NCBI GenBank assembly: GCA_009929485.1
Contig: SAAJ01000008.1
Coordinates: forward strand, 1 to 64,000
Direction: 5' to 3'
DNA length: 64,000 bases
DNA from: Negativicutes bacterium
GTDB taxonomy: Bacteria; Bacillota; Negativicutes; Anaeromusales; Anaeromusaceae
The notes below the pieces were generated by a model. That model saw only the letters and a list, made by a program, of their open reading frames with translations, searched no databases and was not told the origin of the DNA. Positions 34,321 to 42,525 of this stretch are shown one piece after another. The position numbers and the translations under genes were made by a program. Within the stretch, counting starts at the first letter, position 1; every line of letters begins with the position of its first letter.

Positions 34321-35505
34321 CTATGCGCGCACCTCCTTTTGAGCAGAAGAAGCAAGACTATTTAACGCCAAGCGGCAGAAAATGCGAGCGCCGATAGCGA
34401 GGGCTTTTTCATCGATGTCAAAATGCGGGCTATGCAGGACGGCGCCGTTGGAAGGCGAACAGCCTAGCCAGAAAAAAGCGCCGGGGATGTGCTGCAAATA
34501 GGAAGCGAAATCTTCTGCTCCCAAGCTAGGGGGGAGCGTTGAAAGAATATCTTTTGCGGGTAGGCACTGGCGAGCGGCTTGCAGAACCGATGCAGTTGCG
34601 GCGGGCTCGTTGCAAAGAGCCGGGTATCCGCGGCGGTAGTCTAGCTCATAAGAACCATGATACCCTTGCACGATGCCTTTAGTTAATTCGTGCATTTGCT
34701 GAGGAATGCTTTCGCGAACGTCATGGCTTAAGGTGCGTACGGTCCCTTCCATTACGACTTGACCGGCAATAACATTGTATCGGTCGCCTCCGTGAATGGT
34801 GCCAATGGAAATGGTTGCCGTTTCCATTGGGTCCATTCGGCGGCTGATAATGGTGCTGAAGCTTTGCAGGACAGAGGCGCTGAGTGAAATCGCGTCAACT
34901 CCTTGATGCGGCAAGGCTGCATGCGCGCTTTTTCCGTGGATTGTAAGACGAAAACGGTCGGAAGCGGCCATGAATGCGCCTTCGCGGATAGCGATTTGAC
35001 CGCAAGGAAGCTCCGGCCAAAGATGCAAGCCGTAAATGCTTGTGACGTCTTTAAGAAAGGCGTCGTCTAGGAAAAAGCGGGCGCCTCCCAAGGGGGCGGC
35101 TTCTTCGGCAGGTTGAAAGACTAGCTTGATCGTTCCGGCCAGCAAGTGTTTATGCTGAGCCAACCATGCAGCGGCGCTTAGCAAAATGGCCATATGTCCG
35201 TCATGGCCGCAGGCGTGCATGACGCCGTTTGTTTGCGAACGATAGGGCGCATTCACTTCTTCTTGAATCGGTAAGGCGTCCATATCGGCTCGCAAGGCGA
35301 TAACAGGACCGGGCCGATCTCCTTGGATATAGGCGCCCACTCCATAATGATGAGGAAACGTCATCGCAGGAATGTTCAAACTTTCTAGAACCTCGAGGAG
35401 TTTAGCGCGGGTTTGTTTTTCTTGGCCGCTAAGCTCAGGATGTTCATGGAAGTGGCGTCTCAAGTCGATTGCAAAGGGTAAAGAAATTTGAGGCTCAAGA
35501 ATCAT
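34321..35505 (-). CDS. M20-family amidohydrolase (AbgB/hippuricase-like)
   Basis: 394 residues. Metal-binding motif M-H-A-C-G-H-D-G-H-M-A at ~98-108, F-Q-P-A-E-E at ~135 with the catalytic Glu, and a His near the C-terminus. The lid domain is at ~180-290. Such enzymes remove N-acyl groups from amino acids or cleave p-aminobenzoyl-glutamate. It is first in an operon with the AbgT transporter. GGAGGAGAG precedes the ATG. The leader contains a terminator-like hairpin. A second, different M20 gene lies at 52609. Confidence 0.87.
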   Translation of the reverse strand: MILEPQISLPFAIDLRRHFHEHPELSGQEKQTRAKLLEVLESLNIPAMTFPHHYGVGAYIQGDRPGPVIALRADMDALPIQEEVNAPYRSQTNGVMHACGHDGHMAILLSAAAWLAQHKHLLAGTIKLVFQPAEEAAPLGGARFFLDDAFLKDVTSIYGLHLWPELPCGQIAIREGAFMAASDRFRLTIHGKSAHAALPHQGVDAISLSASVLQSFSTIISRRMDPMETATISIGTIHGGDRYNVIAGQVVMEGTVRTLSHDVRESIPQQMHELTKGIVQGYHGSYELDYRRGYPALCNEPAATASVLQAARQCLPAKDILSTLPPSLGAEDFASYLQHIPGAFFWLGCSPSNGAVLHSPHFDIDEKALAIGARIFCRLALNSLASSAQKEVRA

Positions 35506-35572
35506 GGGAATCTCTCCTCCTCTTTTTCAATAAAGACCAAATAAAAGACATTTCCTAAAATGGGATAAAAAA

Positions 35573-35601
35573 AGCTTTGATTTAATAAATCAAAGCTTCA
35601 T
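35573..35601 (-). terminator. Terminator-like hairpin in the M20/abgT leader
   Basis: Read on the minus strand, AAGCTTTGATTT and AAATCAAAGCTT pair perfectly around a three-base loop and are followed by a T run. It lies ~30 bases after a TATAAT (35634-35639) and ~70 bases before the M20 ATG, so it could attenuate the operon. The same TTTATTAAATCAAAG word recurs at the abgT ribosome site (~34270). Confidence 0.6.
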
Positions 35602-35633
35602 TGCTTACAACCAATATACTAATATGTGAGATC

Positions 35634-35639
35634 ATTATA
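35634..35639 (-). promoter_or_regulatory. -10 box for the M20/abgT operon
   Basis: A perfect TATAAT on the minus strand. The -35 region (TTATTA) is weak. Confidence 0.45.
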
Positions 35640-35824
35640 GCATGAGGAGAAGAATAATAAAAGAAGATTTTAACAATCTTGCAAAAAAAGAAAATGAAAA
35701 AAGATAAAACGGTAATGATGAGATCGGTGAAGATATCATGAACGGCATAGCCCAAGCTAAGCAGGATATTTTTCATAAAAAAGGAACTATTGCAAGAGTA
35801 CGCATTCGGAGGAGGAATGGCAGA

Positions 35825-36646
35825 ATGAAGCTAGAGACCTTGCGGCAAGAGTGGAAAACAGACGGGGATTGGAAAAAAGCCCAAGAGTTTTGGGATTTGC
35901 GCGCGGCGGAGTTTGCCGGGAAGGAGCGCGACAGCAGTCGGATGCGTTCTACTCTGTCCTATTTGGAAGGGAAAGGCGTGTTGGGCGCTGGCGCTGCCGT
36001 ACTTGACGTCGGCTGCGGCCCGGGCGCGTATGCCTTGGAGTTTGCCCGACGCGGCGCCAGCGTGGTAGGAACGGACATCTCCGGCAATATGCTGCGCCAT
36101 GCTAAAGAGCGTGCTGAGCAAGAAGGCGTGTTGGGAAAAACCGACTTTGTGCAGGCGATTTGGGAAACGGTTGATTTGCAAGCGCAAGGCTGGCAAGGCG
36201 CCTTCGATCTGACCTTTGCTTCGATGTGCCCAGGGATCAGCAGTGTGGATGCGCTGTTGGCTCTTTGCCGCGCCAGTCGCAAGGCGTGCTTTTTGACTAC
36301 CTTTGCCAGGCGGCGCGATATCGTCCGCGAGCAGTTGGGGCGGCAGTTTTTCGGCGATTCCTACCAAGCGCCGTGGGGGAAAACGCTGTCTTATACCGTG
36401 GCGACGTTGTTTGCCGCTGGTTATTACCCGGAAGTAACCTATCAGCAAGAGAATTGGCAGTGGGAAATGTCTCTAGATGATGCGGTTCGGACGTATGCGC
36501 CATTTTTTAAGGATGTTTGCCCGTCAGAAGAGGAGCTAGCAGCCAGGCTGCGTGCAAGCTTATTGGCGCTGGCGCGGGCCGGCAGCGTGGAGGAACGCTC
36601 CGAGTCGTTGATTGCGAGAGTATATTGGCGAGTGGATGAAAAATGA
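35825..36646 (+). CDS. SAM-dependent methyltransferase
   Basis: 273 residues from the ATG at 35825 (GGAGGAGGA eight bases in front; the open frame begins at 35738). Class I fold: V-L-D-V-G-C-G-P-G-A-Y (motif I, ~residue 60), V-V-G-T-D-I-S (motif II) and a later F-D-L-T-F-A-S-M motif. The C-terminal ~90 residues are helical. No substrate clue in the neighbourhood, although SAM-linked genes occur elsewhere in the window. Confidence 0.82.
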   Translation: MKLETLRQEWKTDGDWKKAQEFWDLRAAEFAGKERDSSRMRSTLSYLEGKGVLGAGAAVLDVGCGPGAYALEFARRGASVVGTDISGNMLRHAKERAEQEGVLGKTDFVQAIWETVDLQAQGWQGAFDLTFASMCPGISSVDALLALCRASRKACFLTTFARRRDIVREQLGRQFFGDSYQAPWGKTLSYTVATLFAAGYYPEVTYQQENWQWEMSLDDAVRTYAPFFKDVCPSEEELAARLRASLLALARAGSVEERSESLIARVYWRVDEK

Positions 36647-36758
36647 AAATAGCATGGGATAGCCTTCCAGCGGTAGCTTAAACAAGGCTGATCTGCTACA
36701 ATTTCTAAGGGACTACCTTGTGAATAAAACAAGGATTTTCTAAGGAGTGTTACTATAT

Positions 36759-37412
36759 ATGCAATGGATACATAGAGTTTTTGCTTTGGCGGCAGCCTGC
36801 TTTTTTCTAATAACCGGTGCGGTTGAGGCTGCGCCGGTAGTGGAGCCGCCAGCGGTGGTCATTACGCATAACCGTATTATCGGCGATTCGCCGGCTATTT
36901 TATTTTCCGGCAGCGCTTATATGAAGCCGTTAGCGCCGGTGGTGCTGCATTTGCGCGCCAACGAGGAAAGCGAAAAGGTAGCTTCGTTAGAGGCTGGCGA
37001 AGGGGCTAAGGTCGTTGGCTTTGAAGTGCATTCGTTTCCGAATAACGGACGCATTCAAATAACAGGTGAGCTGCCGATAGCGCCAAATTTGGCGGCTAAT
37101 AAAGGGAAAGAGCTTCCTAAACCGGGGGATACCGCGTACATTCTTTTTTACGCCGGGGAAGGTTATTTTTATGCTTGGTTTAAGAATAACCTGATTTACC
37201 TGCCCGGTTCCGGTATTTCTTCGCTGCCCTTTAACGGCGATTTAGGTATTGCCCGCTTGTGGGCCGGTTATAAGGGCGTGGAAAACCGCGGCGAAGAAAT
37301 GTGGTTTTGTTTGCAAAAAAGCACTGGCGAAGAGGGCTGGGTTAAATTTGCGGATCGTGCTCAGTGGCAGCCAGGAACAGCCGGCAATGGCGTTTTCTTA
37401 GGGCAGCCGTAA
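36759..37412 (+). CDS. Exported protein of unknown function with SH3-like end
   Basis: 217 residues from the ATG at 36759 (AAGGAG in front; an ATG at 36747 is in frame without a site). A signal peptide is at ~1-26 (cleavage near V-E-A-A). The mature protein is beta-rich. Its end, E-E-G-W-V-K-F-A-D, resembles bacterial SH3 domains that bind cell wall. It precedes the DapA-family gene by 31 bases and may be co-transcribed. No family is recognised. Confidence 0.6.
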   Translation: MQWIHRVFALAAACFFLITGAVEAAPVVEPPAVVITHNRIIGDSPAILFSGSAYMKPLAPVVLHLRANEESEKVASLEAGEGAKVVGFEVHSFPNNGRIQITGELPIAPNLAANKGKELPKPGDTAYILFYAGEGYFYAWFKNNLIYLPGSGISSLPFNGDLGIARLWAGYKGVENRGEEMWFCLQKSTGEEGWVKFADRAQWQPGTAGNGVFLGQP

Positions 37413-37443
37413 AGCGAAAGGTAGAGGAAAGGGAGGGGATTTC

Positions 37444-38337
37444 ATGTTCAAGGGAGCTATTACTCCGGCGATTACGGTGTTTGACAAGCAGGGGAAAATC
37501 GATGAGGCTGGCAATACGCAGCACATTAACCGCTTGATTGACGAAGGCATCAACGGCATTCTGTTCTTGGGCAGTATCGGCGAGTTTTTCGCGCTTACGA
37601 TGGACGAGAAAAAAGAATTTATCGATTTGGTTTTACGAGTTGTGGATAAGCGCGTTCCCGTATTGATCGGTACCGGGGGAACCATCTTGGCGGAAGTCAT
37701 TGAGCTGACCAATTATGCGCAGCAGGCGGGCGCCGATGCGGCAGTTGTCATTTCTCCCTACTATTTCCAGCTGGGCAACGAAGCGCTGTACCGTTACTAC
37801 GCGGAACTGGCGAAAAACACCACCATGCCGATTATGATTTACAATTTCCCGGATCGGACGTCGGTTAATCTGGACCCGCAGCTGGTGCTGCGCCTGGCCA
37901 AGGAATTTTCGCATGTGATCGGGATCAAGGATACGGTTGACGGTATCAGCCATACGCGCAAGCTCATTCAGATCGTCAAAAAAGAGCGGCCTGATTTTTG
38001 CGTCATGTCCGGTTATGATGAGTACATGGTTCCTAACTTGCTCGCCGGAGGCGATGGGGGCATTGGCGGTCTGACCAATGTCATTCCCGGCGTTTTCCGG
38101 GATTTGCTGGCGGCGTATGAAAAGCAGGATTTTGCCGCTGTAGCTGCCGGACAGGCTAAAATTTCCGTGCTGATGAACCTCTATGATCTTTCGTCCCCCT
38201 TTATAGCGGCTATTAAAGGCGGCGTAGCCGCCCGAGGCGTGAAGATCGCGACGGTAACCAAAGAGCCATCGTTAGCGCTGCAGCCGGAGCAGATCGCAGC
38301 CATTGAGAAGCTGGTGCAAAGCGTCAATAAGATGTAA
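37444..38337 (+). CDS. DapA-family (dihydrodipicolinate synthase-like) lyase
   Basis: 297 residues, a TIM barrel class I aldolase. Catalytic Y133 in I-Y-N-F-P and Schiff-base K162 in I-G-I-K-D-T are present, as are G-S-I-G-E-F near residue 45 and the G-x-D-x-x-x family end. The family includes DapA and N-acetylneuraminate, KDG and related lyases. Being alone, next to an exported protein and without other lysine genes, it may be a catabolic member. GGGAGGGG precedes the ATG. Confidence 0.87.
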   Translation: MFKGAITPAITVFDKQGKIDEAGNTQHINRLIDEGINGILFLGSIGEFFALTMDEKKEFIDLVLRVVDKRVPVLIGTGGTILAEVIELTNYAQQAGADAAVVISPYYFQLGNEALYRYYAELAKNTTMPIMIYNFPDRTSVNLDPQLVLRLAKEFSHVIGIKDTVDGISHTRKLIQIVKKERPDFCVMSGYDEYMVPNLLAGGDGGIGGLTNVIPGVFRDLLAAYEKQDFAAVAAGQAKISVLMNLYDLSSPFIAAIKGGVAARGVKIATVTKEPSLALQPEQIAAIEKLVQSVNKM

Positions 38338-38342
38338 GAATT

Positions 38343-38383
38343 AAAAAAATCCCGGCAGGCTTTTATGCTTGCCGGGATTTTTT
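38343..38383 (+). terminator. Terminator after the DapA-family gene
   Basis: A perfect stem (AAAAAAATCCCGGCAGGC with its complement, one G-U) around a TTTTAT loop, ending in a T run. Confidence 0.9.
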
Positions 38384-38396
38384 GACGATACCAGAA

Positions 38397-38690
38397 TTTA
38401 TAAGTTTTTACGGATGAAAAAGCTAGGGTTATCAAGGGCTAGGAGCTTCTGTATAAACGGCGGCATAACTGTATTTGAGACAAGATTTCCGCGCGACTCG
38501 CAAAAAAAGGAGGCGATGGCAGTTCCGCGAACTCGCTGGCGCTCAGACATACGAAACTGTTCTCCTTCGTCTCCTGTTTTTGCGTCCTGCGGACCGTCTT
38601 GTTCCAAAAAAGTCTCAAATACAATCACAGCCGCCGTAGTCTCAGTCGTTCCCTCTTTTTACTCCCTCTACTCTTGTTCAAATTTCACTC
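38397..38690 (+). repeat. Family C composite repeat, second full copy
   Basis: Same left end (TTATAAGTTTTTACGGATG) and tail (TTTTTGCGTCCTGCGGACCG) as at 29369. The central hairpin uses other bases (AGGAGGCGA with TCGTCTCCT). A family D unit (TTTACTCCCTCTACTCTTG) closes it. Confidence 0.8.
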
Positions 38691-38704
38691 TCTTTTCTCC
38701 GACA

Positions 38705-38713
38705 TGGTACAAT
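38705..38713 (+). promoter_or_regulatory. Extended -10 promoter for the VOC gene
   Basis: TGG-TACAAT, an extended -10 element, lies 38 bases before the ATG. Confidence 0.45.
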
Positions 38714-38750
38714 AGAACGGTATATGACGAACGAGAGGAGCCGGTAATCG

Positions 38751-39176
38751 ATGCGGCAGAAATTGAATTTAGTGACCTTGGGAGTACGCGATTTAGCGAA
38801 ATCCCGGGAATTTTACCAACAAGGCTTGGGCTGGAAGCCCTCTTCGGCGAGCCAGGAGAGCATCGTTTTTTTTGATTTAGGCGGCGTGGCGCTGGCCTTG
38901 TATTCGCGGGAAGAATTGGCAGCCGATGCGACCATCGCTGCAGCGGGGACCGGGTTTTCCGGCTTGACCCTGGCTTATAACGCGAAAAGCGAAAAAGAAG
39001 TAGATTCTGTCTTGAAAGAAGCGCGGGCTGCTGGTGCAGCTTTGGTTAAAGCCCCTCAGAAGGTGTCTTGGGGCGGCTATAGCGGCTATTTTGCCGATCC
39101 GGACGGTCATTTGTGGGAAGTGGCCTGGAATCCGTATCTGGAATTGGATAAAAAAGATGCGTTAGTGCTTCCGTGA
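38751..39176 (+). CDS. VOC-family (glyoxalase-like) protein
   Basis: 141 residues with two beta-alpha-beta-beta-beta units: L-G-V-R-D-L-A-K-S-R-E-F-Y-x-x-G-L-G-W at ~9-27 and the metal-side end Y-F-A-D-P-D-G-H-L-W-E-V at ~115. Family members include glyoxalase I, bleomycin-type resistance proteins and dioxygenases. Length suits a single-domain dimer. Substrate unknown. GAGAGGAG precedes the ATG. Confidence 0.83.
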   Translation: MRQKLNLVTLGVRDLAKSREFYQQGLGWKPSSASQESIVFFDLGGVALALYSREELAADATIAAAGTGFSGLTLAYNAKSEKEVDSVLKEARAAGAALVKAPQKVSWGGYSGYFADPDGHLWEVAWNPYLELDKKDALVLP

Positions 39177-39185
39177 ACTAAAAGC

Positions 39186-42100
39186 TTACCAGACTCGTTT
39201 GAGCATGGCCGTGGCTTGCCAGTAGTGACTGTGCTGTCCTTTTTCGCCGCTGACCTGGCTGGTTAGGCTCCAATTGTTGCCTAAGCTGCCTTCGCTGGCT
39301 AGTTGCCAGGTGAGGTAGTTGCGATCCTGGGTGCTGCCGGTGACGGTCAGCTTGTCTTGGGGATTGCCGCTGAAGGTTACTGTCATTTCTGGATTGTAGC
39401 CGCTGAGCACGTGCTTATAGCCAAGCTTGGCGCTGAGACGGCCGTGGGGCAGAGGCCGCGTGAACTTCAGGCCCGCCTCAAAGGTGCTGTAGGTGTTGGT
39501 GAGGCCGTCGGGCTGCTGATTGTAGACGCCAGCGCCTGTTTCTGCATAGCTGTCCTGGCGGTAATGGGTGATGTCCAAAGCGCCGTAAGGGATGGTGCGC
39601 CAGGAGGATGGTCCCTCCTGATAAGTCTTGTAGTTGGCTGCCAGACTGGCGCTGAAGGTGCGGCTGTGATACAGGCTGTTGGCGTTCAGGCCCAGATTTT
39701 GCAGGGTGCGCGTGCTTTCGCTGCGCTGCTGCCCATAGGCCAGCTGAGTATCGATGCTCCAGGTGTCGCTGGTGTAACCGCGATACCAGCCCAGACGGTA
39801 ATCGCGGCTGTTGCTGTTGGCCTGGTCGGAGGAAGCGTCTGTTTTTTCGTAGGACAAAAACCAGCCGCTGCGGCTAGCAAGGCTTTGGGCGCGGTCCCAA
39901 CCGAGAGTGAAGCCGAAGCCTTGGGTTTGAATTCCGGGAATGTCATTTTTGGCGTCCAATGAGCCGCCGCTGCGGCTGAGTTTGAACCACCAGCTGTTGC
40001 GTTCGTCCCAAGGCAGGGAAACGACGCTTTTCGCGGTGGCTTCGGTTTCTGAGAGACCATTGACAGGAACGGCGACTTCGAATTTTTGCAGCTGCCGCGT
40101 TTGGTCCAGACGGGCGGTGACGGCACTTGCAGTCAAGGGGCTGCGCTGTACTAGCAGGCTTTGGTTGACTTGGGCGCCTCCGTAAATGGAGGAGAGAGCA
40201 GTTTTTGCAGCGGCGGCGTTCAGGCTGTAGAGGCTGTCCAGTTGGCGTTGCGTCGCCTGGCCTTCCAGACGGTCGTACATAGTATTTACGGCCGCGTAGG
40301 TTTGCTGCTGCTGCGGGCTGACTGCGTCCATGTTGTTGTTCCTTGTCAACTGCAGATAGGCGCTGCTGCCGTCTTGGCTGCCGGAGGCATTGAGCAGGCC
40401 GGTAAAGGCGGAACTGGTGAAAGCGCCGCTGACGGCGCTGGCGGTCAGTACGGTATAGGGGCTGTTGCTTGCAGTGGGCCGGTAGATGCTGCCAGGGACC
40501 GCGCAGAAGGAAGTTCCGTTGATGTCGGCAGCGCCTGTGACTGCTATTTTAGAGGCAATGCCATTTTGGACGGCGATGGCCAACTGGCCTGAGCTGGCAA
40601 GATTGCCGTCGATGGAAAGCGTGCCTGGTTGGCTGTAGCTGCCTGGCTGCAAAATGCCGCGGTTATAGACGCTTTGCGCAATGCGACCAGAACCGGCCAA
40701 AGTGCCGGCCGGGAGGCTGTAGGCATCGCCGGCGACAGAGCCGTCGATTTGCAGGGTGCCGCCGGCGGCAATACTGCTTCCTTGGTAGGTATTGCTTCCT
40801 GTCAGGGCTAAGATGCCGCCGCCTTCTTTATAAAGTCCTACAGGCAGATCGAGAAGACCGTTGGCTGCTGCTTTTTGATTGTAGAAATTGATGTAGTCTT
40901 GGCCTTGGGAAAAAGCATAAAAAACGTCGCCTTGCTTGTAGTAGGCGTAAATGCTGCGCAGGTCTTCGTAGGGGCTGTCGGCAGCCAAAAGTCCGGCGCG
41001 CTTTTCGCCGATGTTATTGCTCCAAACGCTGTTATACCCTTGCGTATTAATGGCGTAGAGAGCCTGGTTTTTCCCGTAAGCTGCGGCCGGACTGTAGCTG
41101 GAAGCGTCCAGGCGGCGGGCGTTGAGCAGTCCGGGGCCGCGGACTGCGGAGCCGGCATCGAGCAGGCCTTGGCCAAAGACCATTTCCCGCGGCGTGTTTT
41201 CGTAAACAAGCTGGGGCAGAGCCAGAAACTGGTTTAGCGAAGTATAGCCATAAAAAGAAGCGAGGGGAACTTGGTTTTGCTGATAATACGCGGTTAAATC
41301 AGCAAGCACCTGTCCTGCTGCAGGACGCGGGCCGAAGTAAAATACATTAATCTTTGAAGGGTAGGTTATTGCGGAGTTGCTTTTGGGATCTTCCGTATCT
41401 TCTTGGACGACTAAGGTGAACGAAGGCAGGGCAAAGCTTTTATTAGCGCTGGAGAGTACGACGTCCGTAAGCTGCTTGCCTGTCATATAAGGGAAAGCTT
41501 GCTGCACAAGTCCTACCGTGGCCGTGACATAGGGGGCGGCCATGGAGGTGCCGCTCATCAGAAGATAACCTCCTGTGGCGGAGTTGAGAGAATTGATATC
41601 CCAGCCTGGTGCGGCAATGCTGTTTTCTTCTACATATTTCGTCAAGTCGCTGAAACTGGCTAAGGCCTGTGTATCTGTGCGGTTTTCAGCAAGGTGGAAA
41701 GCGTTTTTGTTTAAAGCCACGACATTGACAAAGTTTCCGGCGGTTTCCGGCTGCAGATAGGAAAGAAGGCTGCTGCCGCCAGCCGCAGTATGGCCATGAT
41801 TGCCGGCGGCGAACACCAGTACTTTGTCGTAGTTTGTGATGCTGTTGCGCAAGGTAGGCAGGGTGTCGCTTTCGCGGTTAAGTAAGTAAATGATTTCTTC
41901 TTTACCTTCGCCAATGACGTCAATGTCATAGTTGAAGCCCCAGCTGTTGTTGATCACACGGATTTGCGGATTGGTGTTGTAGTATTGGTAAACAGTAGCA
42001 AGAGGCTCATTGGCAAAGGCATTTCCGGAGAGAAGATCGGCATCGAAAGCCAAACCATGCATGCCGATGTTGTTTTTGGCGGCAGCCATGATTCCGCCTA

Positions 42101-42413
42101 CATGACTTCCATGGGTATATTGAACCCAATCGTAGTCAAGGGGCGGCCCGGCGATGTAGAAAGAGTGGCTTTTATTCGCAAGTTCCGGATGCGACAATAA
42201 GGCAAACTCGTCGTTAATGCCAAGGAGAATGCCGCGTCCGGTATAACCCAAGGCGTAGGCTTCAGCGGCGTTGACTAATTCCAAGCCCGTGCTGGCGTAG
42301 TATTCCGATGTTTTAAAGGCGTCGGCGTTCGTGCAGTGGCCGGTGCTGCTTAAAAGAAGAGACGCACCGATCAGCAGCGCCAAGGAGCGGCGAGAGCAGT
42401 TTGTTGACGGCAT
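39186..42413 (-). CDS. Subtilisin-like (S8) autotransporter
   Basis: 1075 residues from the ATG at 42413; the frame extends to 42476 through a repeat. Signal peptide ~1-28. Peptidase S8 triad: D68 in G-I-N-D-E, H101 in H-G-S-H-V-G-G and S290 in G-T-S-M-A-A-P. After ~450 comes a beta-helix stretch with autotransporter-type repeats (L-T-G-S-N-T-Y-Q-G, then G-T-L). The last ~280 residues form a 12-strand autotransporter barrel ending K-R-V-W. The protease would be displayed on, or released from, the outer surface. The adenosine deaminase gene is upstream on the same strand, with repeat F between. Confidence 0.9.
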   Translation of the reverse strand: MPSTNCSRRSLALLIGASLLLSSTGHCTNADAFKTSEYYASTGLELVNAAEAYALGYTGRGILLGINDEFALLSHPELANKSHSFYIAGPPLDYDWVQYTHGSHVGGIMAAAKNNIGMHGLAFDADLLSGNAFANEPLATVYQYYNTNPQIRVINNSWGFNYDIDVIGEGKEEIIYLLNRESDTLPTLRNSITNYDKVLVFAAGNHGHTAAGGSSLLSYLQPETAGNFVNVVALNKNAFHLAENRTDTQALASFSDLTKYVEENSIAAPGWDINSLNSATGGYLLMSGTSMAAPYVTATVGLVQQAFPYMTGKQLTDVVLSSANKSFALPSFTLVVQEDTEDPKSNSAITYPSKINVFYFGPRPAAGQVLADLTAYYQQNQVPLASFYGYTSLNQFLALPQLVYENTPREMVFGQGLLDAGSAVRGPGLLNARRLDASSYSPAAAYGKNQALYAINTQGYNSVWSNNIGEKRAGLLAADSPYEDLRSIYAYYKQGDVFYAFSQGQDYINFYNQKAAANGLLDLPVGLYKEGGGILALTGSNTYQGSSIAAGGTLQIDGSVAGDAYSLPAGTLAGSGRIAQSVYNRGILQPGSYSQPGTLSIDGNLASSGQLAIAVQNGIASKIAVTGAADINGTSFCAVPGSIYRPTASNSPYTVLTASAVSGAFTSSAFTGLLNASGSQDGSSAYLQLTRNNNMDAVSPQQQQTYAAVNTMYDRLEGQATQRQLDSLYSLNAAAAKTALSSIYGGAQVNQSLLVQRSPLTASAVTARLDQTRQLQKFEVAVPVNGLSETEATAKSVVSLPWDERNSWWFKLSRSGGSLDAKNDIPGIQTQGFGFTLGWDRAQSLASRSGWFLSYEKTDASSDQANSNSRDYRLGWYRGYTSDTWSIDTQLAYGQQRSESTRTLQNLGLNANSLYHSRTFSASLAANYKTYQEGPSSWRTIPYGALDITHYRQDSYAETGAGVYNQQPDGLTNTYSTFEAGLKFTRPLPHGRLSAKLGYKHVLSGYNPEMTVTFSGNPQDKLTVTGSTQDRNYLTWQLASEGSLGNNWSLTSQVSGEKGQHSHYWQATAMLKRVW

Positions 42414-42447
42414 AGAAAAATCCCCCTCTTGTTGGTGCGCGGCTTTT

Positions 42448-42518
42448 GGTTCAAGGGGACGGTTCTCCTGAACCAAAAACCGCTCAGACTGACTCGGAAG
42501 AACCGTCCCCCTGAACCA
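42448..42518. repeat. Family F palindromic repeat, copy 1
   Basis: GGTTCAAGGGGACGGTTCTC and GAACCGTCCCCCTGAACC face each other around a ~30-base centre. A second copy lies at 44045, so the adenosine deaminase gene is bracketed. The GGGGACGGTTCTC word is a common REP-like element in Firmicutes. Confidence 0.8.
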
Positions 42519-42525
42519 GGTGAAC

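Noticed and set aside
35582-35776. 64-codon minus-strand frame before the M20 gene
   Set aside because: It runs over the operon's own -10 and ends in the leader hairpin, and lacks a ribosome site; hydrophobicity comes from A/T-rich bases.
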